From JBBROS01 sp965217935 (GTDB lineage Bacteria > Pseudomonadota > Alphaproteobacteria > Acetobacterales > Acetobacteraceae): 64,000 bases of DNA. The translations under genes were made by a program, and so were the position numbers. The DNA is taken from assembly GCA_965217935.1 (NCBI GenBank), contig OZ244581.1, positions 2,294,001 to 2,358,000 of the forward strand. Reading direction: 5' to 3'. Shown here one piece after another: positions 23,387 through 31,546 of this stretch. Under the pieces are notes generated by a model. The model searched no databases. It was not told the DNA's origin and worked only from the letters and a program-made list of their open reading frames with translations. The number at the start of each line of letters is the position of its first letter. Within the stretch, counting starts at the first letter, position 1.

Positions 23387-24739
23387 ATGGCGCAGAGTTT
23401 GTCGTTGGCTGTGCGGGACGCGCCTTGGCTGGAGGAGGCGGAGACGAGGCTGCCGCAAGGGTCGCTGCGGGGCATCGCGGCCGCGAGCGTGCTGACGCTG
23501 GTGCTCGGCTTCGGCGGGCTGGTGACGTGGGCCGGGCTGACGACGGTCGACAGCGCGGTGCCGGCGGCGGGCGTGATCGTGACCTCGGACAAGCGCAAGA
23601 CGATCTCCCTGCTGGACAGCGGCATCCTGCGGGAGCTGCTGGTGCACGAGGGGGACAAGGTGGCGGCCGGGCAGGTGCTGCTGCGGCTGGACGACGCGCA
23701 GATCAAGGCGACGCGGGCGCAGGCGTACGTGCAGTATTGGTCGGCGGTGGCGCGGGCGGCCCGGCTGGAGGCGGAGGCGGGGGACGAGCGCAAGCTGGCC
23801 GAGTCGGAGGCATTGCGGGCGGCCGCGGCGGGAAACCGGGACATCGCGGCGGCGGCGGCGGCGGAGGCGAACCAGTTCCGCAACCGGTGGTCGGCGCTTG
23901 ATGCCTCGGTGCGGGTGCAGGAGCGCAAGATCGCGCAGCAGCAGGCGCAGATGGGCGCGTTGAGGGCGCAGATCGCGGCGCACGGGACGCGGCTGGGGCT
24001 GATCCAGGAGGAGTTAAAGGGAGTCGATTTCCTGCTGGCGAAGGGGCTGTCGACCAAGCCGCGGCAGTTGGCGCTGATGCGGGAGGAGGCGGATCTGCGC
24101 GGGCAGATCGGGGCGCTCGGCGGGGAGCTGGTGCAGGCGCAGCAGGCGATCGCCCAAGTCCAGCTCGAGATCATCAACGCGGGGGAGGCCCGGCGGTCGG
24201 ATATTTCGAAGGAGCGGGCGGAGACGCAGGCCGCGCGCGCGGAGGCGGAGCAGCGGCTGGCCGCGGCGGACGACCTGCTGCGCAAGCGGGAGGTGATCGC
24301 GCCCGAGGGGGGGACCGTGACGGACATCAAATATTTCACGCCGGGGAGCAGCATCGTGGCCGGGCAGCCGGTGATGGATTTGGTGCCGGAATCGGCGAAG
24401 ATGCTGGTGGAGGGGCGCGTGTCGCCGGGGGAGGTGGAGCACCTGGCGGTGGGGCAGCGGGTGAACGTGCGTTTGTCGGCGTATAAGACGCACCGGGTGC
24501 CGGTGATCACCGGACGGCTCGCGTATGTGGGGGCGGACCGGCAGACGGACCCGAACAACGCGCCGTTCTTCCTGGTGCGGGCCGAGATCGACGCGGACGC
24601 CTTGAACGACAAGCCCGGCGTGGTGCTGCTGCCGGGGATGCCGGCGGACGTGCTGATCGTGAACGGGGAGCGGTCGGTGCTGGCGTTCCTGGTGAGCCCG
24701 ATCACGGATAGTATTCATCGGTCGATGAAGGAGGAGTGA
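23387..24739 (+). CDS. HlyD-family periplasmic adaptor of the type I secretion system
   Basis: A 450-residue membrane-fusion protein. It has one N-terminal transmembrane helix (AAASVLTLVLGFGGLVTWAGL), a lipoyl half-motif GVIVTSDKRKTISLLDSGILREL, a long alpha-helical hairpin rich in Ala/Glu/Gln (about residues 110-305), the second lipoyl half (VIAPEGGTVTDIKYFTPGS) and a beta-barrel with the typical end GMPADVLIVNGERSVLAFLVSPI. GGAGGA at the right distance favours the ATG at 23387 over the GTG at 23384. It is separated from the ABC genes by 114 bases. No TolC-like outer-membrane gene is in the window. Confidence 0.93.
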   Translation: MAQSLSLAVRDAPWLEEAETRLPQGSLRGIAAASVLTLVLGFGGLVTWAGLTTVDSAVPAAGVIVTSDKRKTISLLDSGILRELLVHEGDKVAAGQVLLRLDDAQIKATRAQAYVQYWSAVARAARLEAEAGDERKLAESEALRAAAAGNRDIAAAAAAEANQFRNRWSALDASVRVQERKIAQQQAQMGALRAQIAAHGTRLGLIQEELKGVDFLLAKGLSTKPRQLALMREEADLRGQIGALGGELVQAQQAIAQVQLEIINAGEARRSDISKERAETQAARAEAEQRLAAADDLLRKREVIAPEGGTVTDIKYFTPGSSIVAGQPVMDLVPESAKMLVEGRVSPGEVEHLAVGQRVNVRLSAYKTHRVPVITGRLAYVGADRQTDPNNAPFFLVRAEIDADALNDKPGVVLLPGMPADVLIVNGERSVLAFLVSPITDSIHRSMKEE

Positions 24740-24860
24740 GCGCCGTTTTTGTTGCGCAACCACGTCAATGTAAAGCTTGCTTGCATTTCCCGGCGGAGCT
24801 TGTGTTAACTGATGTCTGAAGGCGGCCAGGAAGGCCGAACAGTAAAAACCGGAGGACGTC

Positions 24861-26126
24861 GTGAGTAAAACATCCATCTTGCGTTCCGTCGCGCTATCTG
24901 CCCCGCTCGTGTTCTCGACGCTGCTGCTGGCAGGGACAGCGCACAGCGCCGATGTCAAGCACTACGACAGCAGCAAGCCGACGTTCTGGACCAATCCGCC
25001 GAAGGACTGGTTCCTGGGCGACGAGACGACCGACATGAAGGGTCTGGCCCCCCCCGTTGGGCCGGCATTGCCGACGCCGGTGGCCGAACTGCAAGAGAAC
25101 CTTGAGAAGATCAAGTTGCCGCCGGGCTTCAAGATCGAGGTCTACGCCTCCGGGCTGCCGGAGGCGCGGCAGATGGCTTGGGGCGACAACGGCACGCTGT
25201 TCGTGGGTTCCTACAATGCGACCAACGTCTACGCGGTAACGGAGAAGGACGGGAAGCGGTCGGTCAAGACCATCCTGAAGGGGCTGAACATGCCGACCGG
25301 CCTGGCGTTCCGGAACGGGGCGCTTTACGTGGTCGCGATCGACAAGCTGCTGCGGTACGACAACGCCGAGGCAAACCTCGACAAGATGCCGGAGCCGGCC
25401 GTGGTCTACGACGACATGCCGCCCTTCGTGGCGCACGGGTGGAAGTATATCGTGGCTGACCGGAAGGGCGACATGTACTTGCCGTTCGGCCCTCCGTTCA
25501 ACATCGGCATCCCGCCGACCAGCGTGTCGCAGATCCGCAAGGTGCACTCCGATACGGGGCTGGCTGAGATCGTGGCGCTCGGCGTGCGCAACAGCGTCGG
25601 CGGCGACATCGACCCGCGCTCGGGCGACTACTGGTTCACCGAGAACGCGCGGGACTGGATCAGCGACAACATGCCGAGCGATAAGCTGAATCACATCACG
25701 CGGATCGGCCAGCACTTCGGCTATCCGTATTGCCACCAGGGCGACATGCCGGACCCGAAGTTCGCGATGGGGCACTCGTGCGACGAGTTCACGCCGCCGG
25801 TAGTCAACCTCGGCGCGCATGTGGCCCCCTTGGGAATGAAGTTCTACACCGGCAACCAATTCCCGCAGGAGTATCAGAACAACATCTTCATCGCCGAGCA
25901 CGGCTCATGGAACCGGCATGCGTACCAAGGCGCGCGGATCACCCGGGTGACGGTTGACCCGGACGGGAAGAACGCGAAAAGCGAGACCTTCGCCGAGGGC
26001 TGGCTGGTCGGCGAGCAGGAGTATACCGGACGGCCGACCGACATTCTGCAGGCCAAGGATGGGTCATTGATGGTTGCCGATGACTGGGCGGGCGCAGTCT
26101 ATCGGATCAGCTACGAGAAGCAGTAG
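24861..26126 (+). CDS. Periplasmic PQQ-type sugar (sorbosone/glucose) dehydrogenase-like protein
   Basis: A 421-residue protein with a signal peptide (hydrophobic to TAHSA, residues ~10-29) and the six-bladed propeller pattern of the soluble glucose/L-sorbosone dehydrogenase family. Segments are LPPGFKIEVYASGLPEARQM, GTLFVGSYNATNVYAV, NMPTGLAFRNGALYV, GVRNSVGGDIDPRSGDYWFTENA, FIAEHGSWNRHAYQGARI and GRPTDILQAKDGSLMVADD. It probably oxidises an aldose or similar in the periplasm and passes electrons to the cytochrome c encoded next. It starts at GTG 24861 with GGAGGA four bases upstream. Confidence 0.82.
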   Translation: MSKTSILRSVALSAPLVFSTLLLAGTAHSADVKHYDSSKPTFWTNPPKDWFLGDETTDMKGLAPPVGPALPTPVAELQENLEKIKLPPGFKIEVYASGLPEARQMAWGDNGTLFVGSYNATNVYAVTEKDGKRSVKTILKGLNMPTGLAFRNGALYVVAIDKLLRYDNAEANLDKMPEPAVVYDDMPPFVAHGWKYIVADRKGDMYLPFGPPFNIGIPPTSVSQIRKVHSDTGLAEIVALGVRNSVGGDIDPRSGDYWFTENARDWISDNMPSDKLNHITRIGQHFGYPYCHQGDMPDPKFAMGHSCDEFTPPVVNLGAHVAPLGMKFYTGNQFPQEYQNNIFIAEHGSWNRHAYQGARITRVTVDPDGKNAKSETFAEGWLVGEQEYTGRPTDILQAKDGSLMVADDWAGAVYRISYEKQ

Positions 26127-26175
26127 CAGGTTTCCCGCCCGCCTCGGGATCGCCGGGCGGGCGGGTTGCTTGGCT

Positions 26176-26287
26176 GAGGGCTCGTTCTGGAATAAATGCT
26201 GTGACTCGATCGGGCAAACGAGCCCTCGTCTTTGTTTTGCCGGGCGGCTTTGTTGGCGTGCTGTCGCACTTCTTGCCGACGCTGCCC
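26176..26287. repeat. Two-hairpin palindromic intergenic repeat
   Basis: The first stem GAGGGCTCGTT (26176-26186) pairs exactly with AACGAGCCCTC (26217-26227). The second stem pairs GGGCGGC and GTTGGC (26242-26257, split by TTT) with GCCGAC and GCTGCCC (26275-26287). It shares sequence with 3331-3440, 27512-27555 and, in reverse orientation, 40235-40304. It is probably a REP/BIME-like element and may also end transcription of the dehydrogenase gene. Confidence 0.75.
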
Positions 26288-26302
26288 TAAGCGGATGATA
26301 CG

Positions 26303-26881
26303 ATGCGTCTGATTGCGGTGGTGGTGCTGGCGGGCTGTTTGATTGGGCAGGCCAAAGCGGCAGATGTTGAGGCAGGACAGGCAAAGGCTGCCGCGTGCGC
26401 CGCCTGTCATGGCACGAACGGGGTGTCCAGGGCGCCCGCGATCCCGTCATTGGCCGGGCAGCGCGAGAAGTTCCTGCAGTGGCAATTAGTGTTCTTCCGG
26501 TCAGGACGGCGGGAGAACGCCATCATGGGGCCGATCGCCTCGGCGCTGTCTGATGAGGACATCCGCAACCTCGGCGCCTATTACGCCTCGCTGCCGCGAG
26601 CGCCGCCGCCTGCGCCCCCGCCGGACCCGGCGCTGCGACAGGCAGGCGAGGCGTTGGCGTCGCAGCATCGGTGCGCCTCGTGCCATACCGACACGTGGGG
26701 CGGGAAGCAGGCGGCGCCGGCGATCGGGTTCCAGCATAAGGATTACCTGATCAAGGCGCTCAGCGATTACCGGTCCGGCGCGCGGCCGAGCGTCGGGGTG
26801 GCGGCAATGACGGAGGCGGCATCGCGTTTGAGCGACAAGGACATCGCGGCCTTGGCGCAGTACTTGGCCGCTTACCGATGA
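26303..26881 (+). CDS. Di-haem cytochrome c (c4 type)
   Basis: A 192-residue periplasmic cytochrome with a signal peptide (MRLIAVVVLAGCLIGQAKA) and two c-type haem sites, CAACH (about residue 33) and CASCH (about 126). The two domains have the c4 signature pattern (SLAGQREKFLQWQLVFFRSG in the first, HKDYLIKALSDYRSGAR in the second). Its position next to a periplasmic dehydrogenase suggests it is the electron acceptor, feeding the terminal oxidase. The cytochrome and the following small gene overlap by ATGA. Confidence 0.88.
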   Translation: MRLIAVVVLAGCLIGQAKAADVEAGQAKAAACAACHGTNGVSRAPAIPSLAGQREKFLQWQLVFFRSGRRENAIMGPIASALSDEDIRNLGAYYASLPRAPPPAPPPDPALRQAGEALASQHRCASCHTDTWGGKQAAPAIGFQHKDYLIKALSDYRSGARPSVGVAAMTEAASRLSDKDIAALAQYLAAYR

Positions 26882-27348
26882 GGGCGCCCGCCTGGACCGC
26901 GGGCGTAATGCTACTTGCAGGCACTGCCCTAGGCGCGCAGCCGGCAAGCGGGCAAGCGCCGCTGCAGCGGACCGCGGCGTTCGAGCGCGGCTTTGCCACC
27001 TCGCTCTACGTGTTCGACGCATGCGGGGACCCGTTGGCTGGCCGGATGTTCCGCCGCGCATTGGCGAAGCGGATCGAGCAATGCCCGTTCTCGGCCGAGG
27101 CGCGGGCAAGATACGCCCGGCGGACGGCGTTGCAGCAGGCGAAAGCGCGTAAGGCGATGCGGTCCATGATCGAGCGCCAGGGCGGGCTGCCGATGCGATT
27201 GGATGGCATGAACGCCACCTGCCACGCCGAGCAGGCGAGCGCGGATTATCAAGCCCTTCGCAGCAAGCTGCAGGCTTTCGACGAAGGCCGGGTCGACGCG
27301 GCGGCCATCATTGGCGAGGCGTGCGACGCGGAGCAGATCACGCCCTAA
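26878..27348 (+). CDS. Small secreted protein with cysteines, function unknown
   Basis: A 156-residue protein with a likely signal peptide (APAWTAGVMLLAGTALGA). The mature part is helical and basic, with four cysteines (FDACGD, IEQCPF, NATCHA, GEACDA) that could form two disulfides. No family recognised. It is translationally coupled to the cytochrome gene (ATGA overlap), which suggests a role near that electron-transfer module. Confidence 0.6.
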   Translation: MRAPAWTAGVMLLAGTALGAQPASGQAPLQRTAAFERGFATSLYVFDACGDPLAGRMFRRALAKRIEQCPFSAEARARYARRTALQQAKARKAMRSMIERQGGLPMRLDGMNATCHAEQASADYQALRSKLQAFDEGRVDAAAIIGEACDAEQITP

Positions 27349-27425
27349 TGTCCCGGTTCAGAAGTTCGTCGTGCTGAAAGCGCGTGCCTCGGGATACTAA
27401 CCTTTTGGTTTCGTGACCTGCTTGT

Positions 27426-27453
27426 CCCAGAAGTTCGAAAGCGAACGTCTGGG
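27426..27453 (+). terminator. Strong hairpin, possible terminator of the cytochrome operon
   Basis: CCCAGAAGTTCG (27426-27437) pairs with CGAACGTCTGGG (27442-27453) around an AAAG loop, with one mismatch. No U-run follows, so it may be a stability element rather than a true terminator. Confidence 0.45.
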
Positions 27454-27487
27454 GCGGGATACTAGACCCGTACGCCCTGACTGATCG

Positions 27488-27514
27488 CAGTCAGAACGAC
27501 CGCGGTCTGACGGC
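27488..27514. repeat. 27-base dispersed repeat, copy 2
   Basis: Matches 9404-9430 at 25 of 27 positions. GTCAGA and TCTGAC within it are complementary, giving a small palindrome. Its end overlaps the start of the palindromic repeat at 27512. Confidence 0.6.
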
Positions 27515-27555
27515 AGCGTCGGCACTCAGTGCGACATCAGGCCGACAATGCTGCC
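27512..27555. repeat. Palindromic intergenic repeat, short copy
   Basis: GGCAGCGTCGGC (27512-27523) pairs with GCCGAC (27541-27546) and GCTGCC (27550-27555), with a 3-base AAT bulge. This is the same architecture as the copies at 26242-26287 and 40235-40280. Confidence 0.65.
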
Positions 27556-27619
27556 GGCTGAATAAGGGCTGAGGGCTCGTTGGCCCAGTCCAGCTCCAGC
27601 GATCAAGTCTGAACAATCT

Positions 27620-27976
27620 CTAAGAGGTTGCCGATTCCAACGCCACGATGCGGTAGAGCAGAGGCTCGCCGTCCGGCCGTTGCAGGCGAACCAGCTCGCC
27701 AGGGCGGAAGACGTGGCCTTCAAACAGCCAGATCGGGTCGTCCATGCTGCTGGTGCTTTGCAAGGCCCAGCCTTCATCGATGCGGATAACCTCAAGCTTG
27801 CGATCCAGGGCACCCGGACGGTGGCTGCTCGCGAGCCAGGGGTGCGGGTCAGCCAGGTGCGCATTGACGTCGATCTGACCCTGGGCGGTGAGAATAAGGC
27901 TGATGCTGAGGCGGTCGTTGATGTCGCCGTCCGGATTGCCAGGACCTCGTGCCAGCACGAGGGTCAGAATCGCCAT
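27620..27976 (-). CDS. Hypothetical protein
   Basis: A 118-residue soluble protein starting MAILTLVLARGPGNPDGD, with later segments LADPHPWLASSHRPGAL and LVRLQRPDGEPLLYRIVALE. No family recognised. Composition and balanced residue use favour a real gene. The ATG at 27976 has AAGG upstream; an in-frame TTG two codons earlier is possible. It lies downstream of kup on the same strand, about 80 bases away. Confidence 0.5.
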   Translation of the reverse strand: MAILTLVLARGPGNPDGDINDRLSISLILTAQGQIDVNAHLADPHPWLASSHRPGALDRKLEVIRIDEGWALQSTSSMDDPIWLFEGHVFRPGELVRLQRPDGEPLLYRIVALESATS

Positions 27977-27995
27977 TGTCAACCTTGCACCGATC

Positions 27996-28035
27996 TAATG
28001 AACGGAAACGCGCAACTACTCCCATCGGTTCATTA
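27996..28035 (-). terminator. Inverted repeat between kup and the small downstream gene
   Basis: TAATGAAC (27996-28003) pairs with GTTCATTA (28028-28035) around a 24-base loop. It could be a weak terminator or operator; there is no clear U-run. Confidence 0.3.
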
Positions 28036-28059
28036 CAGCTCGGCCACTGAGAAAGACGG

Positions 28060-29946
28060 TCAGATCGCGACCCGCACGCCGAGCTCGACGACGCGGTCAC
28101 TGGGGATGCGGAAGAACTCGGTGGCAGGCACGGAATTGCGGGCCATGACGAGGAAAAGGAACAGGCGCCAGGCCGGAAGCTTAGGGACCATGGCGCGGAC
28201 CAGGACTTCGCGGCCAAGAAAGAAGCTGGCTTGCATTGGATCATACTTGATGCCGGATTGGTCCAGGTCTTCAAGCGCGCGCGGGATATTGGGGCTTTCC
28301 ATGAAGCCGTAGCGCAGCACGACACGGTGCACGCCGGGAGCGAGCTCGCTGGCCTCGGCGCGCTCGGCCAACGGGATTTCGGGAACATCGATGTTCTGCA
28401 CGGTGACGAAAATCACCCGTTCGTGCAGCACCTTGTTGTGCTTGAGGTTATGAAGCAGGGCGGCCGGAACGTAGTCGGGGTTGCCGGTGAGGAACACAGC
28501 GATGCCCGGCACGCGGATGGTGCGCGATTGCGGCAGGCGCTTGAGGAAGGAGGCGAGCGGTAAGCTGTCCTGCTTCCAGCGGGCAAGCATGAGCTCGCGG
28601 CCCCGGTGCCACGATGTCATCAGGCCCATCAGGGCCACGCCGAGCAGGAGCGGGACCCAGCCGCCGTCGGGGATCTTGAGGGCATTGGCGGAAAAGAACG
28701 TGGCGTCGATGAAGAACAGCGAGCCGAAGACAGCCAGGGTCAAGGTGCGCGACCAGTTGTAACGGCGGCGGAAGACGACGACGGCGAGCACGCTCGTGCA
28801 CATGAACGTGCCGGTGACGGCGATGCCGTAAGCCGAGGCGAGCGAGTCGCTGCTGCGGAACGAGAGCACTAGGATCATGACGCCGACGAGCAGCGCGGTG
28901 TTGATCTGCGGCAGGTAGATCTGGCCTTCCTCGGTGACGCTGGTGTGGCGGACGGTCATGCGCGGCAGGAAGGTCATCTGCATGCACTGCCGGGCGATGG
29001 AGTAGGCGCCGGAGATCATGGCCTGGCTGGCGATGACGGTGGCGGCGGTGGCGAGGCCGACGAGCGGCAGGCGGAGGATGTCGGGGGCAAGCAGATAGAA
29101 CGGGTTCTCGAGCGACGCCGGATCGGTCAGGACGAGCGCGCCCTGGCCGAAGTAGTTCAGCACCAGGCACGGGAGGACGTAGAACAGCCAATCGACGCGG
29201 ATGGGCTTGGCGCCGAAATGGCCCATGTCGGCATAAAGCGCCTCGGCCCCGGTGACGGCGAGGACGACGGAGCCGAGCGCGACGAAGGCAAGCCAGCCGT
29301 GGGCGAGGCAGATGCGCACCGCGTAATGCGGCGACAGGGCGGCGAGCACGCCGGGGCTGCGGACGATTTCGGCGACGCCGAGCGCTGCCAGGGTAATGAA
29401 CCAGAGCGCCATCACGGGACCGAACAGGCGGCCGATCGTGGCGGTGCCGCGGACCTGGAAGGCGAACAGGCCGAAGATGACGACGATCGAGATCGGCAGG
29501 ACGAATTGCTGGAATGCGGTGGAGACGGTGGCCAATCCCTCGACTGCGGAAAGGACCGAGATGGCCGGGGTGATGGTGCCGTCGCCGAAGAACAGGCTGG
29601 CGCCGGCGATGCCGAGCAGGCCGAGGGCGGCGCGGAACCGAGAGCCTTCGACGCCGCGCTGGGCGACCGCCATGAGCGCCAGGATGCCGCCCTCGCCATT
29701 GTTGTCGGCGCGCATGACCAGGCCGACGTACTTGATCGTGACGACCAGGACCAGCGACCAGAAGATAAGCGAGAGGACGCCGAGGATCTCGACGCGGCCG
29801 ACGCCCACGCCGCTGAATTGGCTCAGGCTGGCCTTAAGCGCATAGAGCGGGCTGGTGCCGATGTCGCCGTAGACGATGCCCAGGGCGCCGAGGACGGCGG
29901 CGCCGCTTAGGGTGTCACGGCTTGGGTCGCCGTGGACGTTGCTCAC
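28060..29946 (-). CDS. kup: Low-affinity potassium uptake protein Kup
   Basis: A 628-residue K+/H+ symporter of the inner membrane. The N-terminus contains the family signature GALGIVYGDIGTSPLYALKAS, followed by NNGEGGILALMA, GDGTITPAISVLSAVEGL and about twelve hydrophobic helices. The C-terminal ~150 residues form the soluble domain (GIAVFLTGNPDYVPAALLHNLKHN then RYGFMESPNIPRALE). Length is normal. The start is GTG at 29946. Confidence 0.95.
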   Translation of the reverse strand: MSNVHGDPSRDTLSGAAVLGALGIVYGDIGTSPLYALKASLSQFSGVGVGRVEILGVLSLIFWSLVLVVTIKYVGLVMRADNNGEGGILALMAVAQRGVEGSRFRAALGLLGIAGASLFFGDGTITPAISVLSAVEGLATVSTAFQQFVLPISIVVIFGLFAFQVRGTATIGRLFGPVMALWFITLAALGVAEIVRSPGVLAALSPHYAVRICLAHGWLAFVALGSVVLAVTGAEALYADMGHFGAKPIRVDWLFYVLPCLVLNYFGQGALVLTDPASLENPFYLLAPDILRLPLVGLATAATVIASQAMISGAYSIARQCMQMTFLPRMTVRHTSVTEEGQIYLPQINTALLVGVMILVLSFRSSDSLASAYGIAVTGTFMCTSVLAVVVFRRRYNWSRTLTLAVFGSLFFIDATFFSANALKIPDGGWVPLLLGVALMGLMTSWHRGRELMLARWKQDSLPLASFLKRLPQSRTIRVPGIAVFLTGNPDYVPAALLHNLKHNKVLHERVIFVTVQNIDVPEIPLAERAEASELAPGVHRVVLRYGFMESPNIPRALEDLDQSGIKYDPMQASFFLGREVLVRAMVPKLPAWRLFLFLVMARNSVPATEFFRIPSDRVVELGVRVAI

Positions 29947-30144
29947 GCGGGGACCGGCTGCTTCGATGCGGGGTCGATCAGGCAGGGCATGGCTCAGTGT
30001 CTCCGCACGGCGCGGCCTGCGGATGTGGCTCCGGTCGCGGCGGCGCTGGAGGGATAATCCTGGTTTGGCGGCGTGTGCAAGCGCGACATGGCCGCGCGGG
30101 TAAATCGTGCAAGGCAGGGGATGTATGAGGCGGGGCGGCCCCGA

Positions 30145-30456
30145 TCAACTCCGCGGTTTGCGGCGGCGGGCCAACAGGGCGCCGCCGGCGCCGAACAGGA
30201 AGATGGCGAGGCTTGCCGGCTCCGGAACATCGGTGGGCGGCGCGGCAGCCAGGTCCGGCGGCGGAGGCGGGCTGGTCACGATGATGTCGAACGGCTGAGG
30301 GACGAAGGACATGGCATGGTCGGGCGTGGCGAGCGCCGCAGGCCAGGCAACCACGGCGCGCTCGGCGTTTTGGGACATGGCGGCCACCGCGCCGGCGGCT
30401 GCGGCGATCCCGCCTGCTGCGAGCGCGATCCTGCTCAATCCGCCGACGCCGGCCAT
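30145..30456 (-). CDS. Small PEP-CTERM protein
   Basis: About 103 residues ending in VPEPASLAIFLFGAGGALLA followed by RRRKPRS: the VPEP motif, a hydrophobic helix and a basic tail that define PEP-CTERM sorting signals recognised by exosortase. The N-terminus (LSRIALAAGGIAAAAGAVAA) is a plausible signal peptide. The body is short and proline-rich. The start is uncertain; I chose the ATG at 30456, which lacks a clear SD, and the frame stays open further upstream. No exosortase gene is in the window. Confidence 0.6.
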   Translation of the reverse strand: MAGVGGLSRIALAAGGIAAAAGAVAAMSQNAERAVVAWPAALATPDHAMSFVPQPFDIIVTSPPPPPDLAAAPPTDVPEPASLAIFLFGAGGALLARRRKPRS

Positions 30457-30850
30457 GCCGGGCAGGGCCAGCCTAGGGGCTGCTGCGGCGCGAGGCGCGC
30501 TTGGAAGCGGGCCGGGACCGCGCACGCAGCCCGGCCCGGCTGCAGGCTGCCGCCCCACGGCAACATGAGAATGGCCCGGCGCCGCCTGGCGAACGGACGC
30601 TTGGGCGCCGGCATGGCGGCCTGGCGCATGATGGGCGGCGAGGCCGAGTCTGCGATGACCCGTGCCGCGAACCCAACGAACTGCAGCGAGCCCGGGCGGA
30701 CCGAGTGGATTACATGGGAGGGACATTTGCGAGATCCTGAACAACACGTCGGCCGCATTTCGTTCCGGGTGGTTATGATTCCCCCCAATCAACGGCAACG
30801 ACTCATATGTAAGGAATGTTAACCTATTGTGCTGCCCTCTAATTAAACCG
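30457..30850. other. Intergenic region upstream of the PEP-CTERM gene
   Basis: About 390 bases without a supportable gene, although frames are open on the minus strand. The part near 30770-30845 is AT-rich (TCATATGTAAGGAATGTTAA) and could hold a minus-strand promoter for the PEP-CTERM gene, or the 3' end signals of yggS. Confidence 0.4.
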
Positions 30851-31546
30851 TCATTCAGGGCCGCCCGTCTTGGGCCTGGCGCCGAAGATCGCGCTGCCGA
30901 CGCGCACGTGCGTGGACCCTTCGCGGATCGCCGCCTCGAAATCCCCGGACATGCCCATCGACAGGACCGGCAAGCCATGCCGGGCGGCGCAGGCGGCAAG
31001 CCATCGGAAGTGAGGGCGAGGGTCGGCGCCGTCCGGCGGGATGCACATCAGGCCCTGGATCGCGGCCCCGAAGCGCTGCTGGCAGGCGGCGATGAACGAG
31101 TCGGCCTCGACGGTCGGGATGCCCGCCTTCTGCGGCTCGTCGCCGACGTTCACCTGAATCAGGAGCCGCGGGGTGCGGCCCTCCTTCTCGATGGCGGCGG
31201 CAAGCGCATCGGCGAGCCGCGGCCGATCAAGCGTCTCGATCACGTCGGCCAGGCGGACCGCGTCGCGCGCCTTGTTGGTTTGCAGCGGGCCGATAAGGTG
31301 CAGGCACAGGCCCGGGTGGCACTCGCGCAACGGGAGGAACTTGGCGGCGGCTTCCTGGACGCGGTTCTCGCCGAAGCGCCGCTGCCCGGCGGCAACCGCG
31401 GCCTCGATCATCTCGGCAGGATGGGTTTTCGACACGGCGACGAGCCGCGCCGCGCCGGGTTGACGCTGGGCGGCGGCGAGTGCGGCATCGATGCGCGCCT
31501 GGACCGCTTGCAGCGGCGCGGCGACAATGTTCGCGGAGATGGTCAT
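30851..31546 (-). CDS. yggS: YggS-family pyridoxal-phosphate homeostasis protein
   Basis: A 231-residue PLP-binding barrel protein of the YggS/PROSC family, which buffers free pyridoxal phosphate. Motifs in order are LVAVSKTHPAEMI (the PLP lysine), FGENRVQEAAAKF, LHLIGPLQTNKARDAV, IQVNVGDEPQKAGI, GLMCIPP and LSMGMSGDFEAAIREGSTHV then RVGSAIFG. The start at 31546 overlaps the start of the divergent thiE-like gene. Confidence 0.93.
   Translation of the reverse strand: MTISANIVAAPLQAVQARIDAALAAAQRQPGAARLVAVSKTHPAEMIEAAVAAGQRRFGENRVQEAAAKFLPLRECHPGLCLHLIGPLQTNKARDAVRLADVIETLDRPRLADALAAAIEKEGRTPRLLIQVNVGDEPQKAGIPTVEADSFIAACQQRFGAAIQGLMCIPPDGADPRPHFRWLAACAARHGLPVLSMGMSGDFEAAIREGSTHVRVGSAIFGARPKTGGPE

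Larger units (their letters stand above)
27349..27619. other. Repeat-rich intergenic nest
   Basis: This stretch holds no gene. In order it contains two copies of GGGATACTA (near 27392 and 27456), a strong 12-bp hairpin (27426-27453), the second copy of the 27-base repeat (27488-27514) and a palindromic repeat (27512-27555) followed by GAGGGCTCGTTGG. The repeats abut or overlap one another. Confidence 0.6.
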
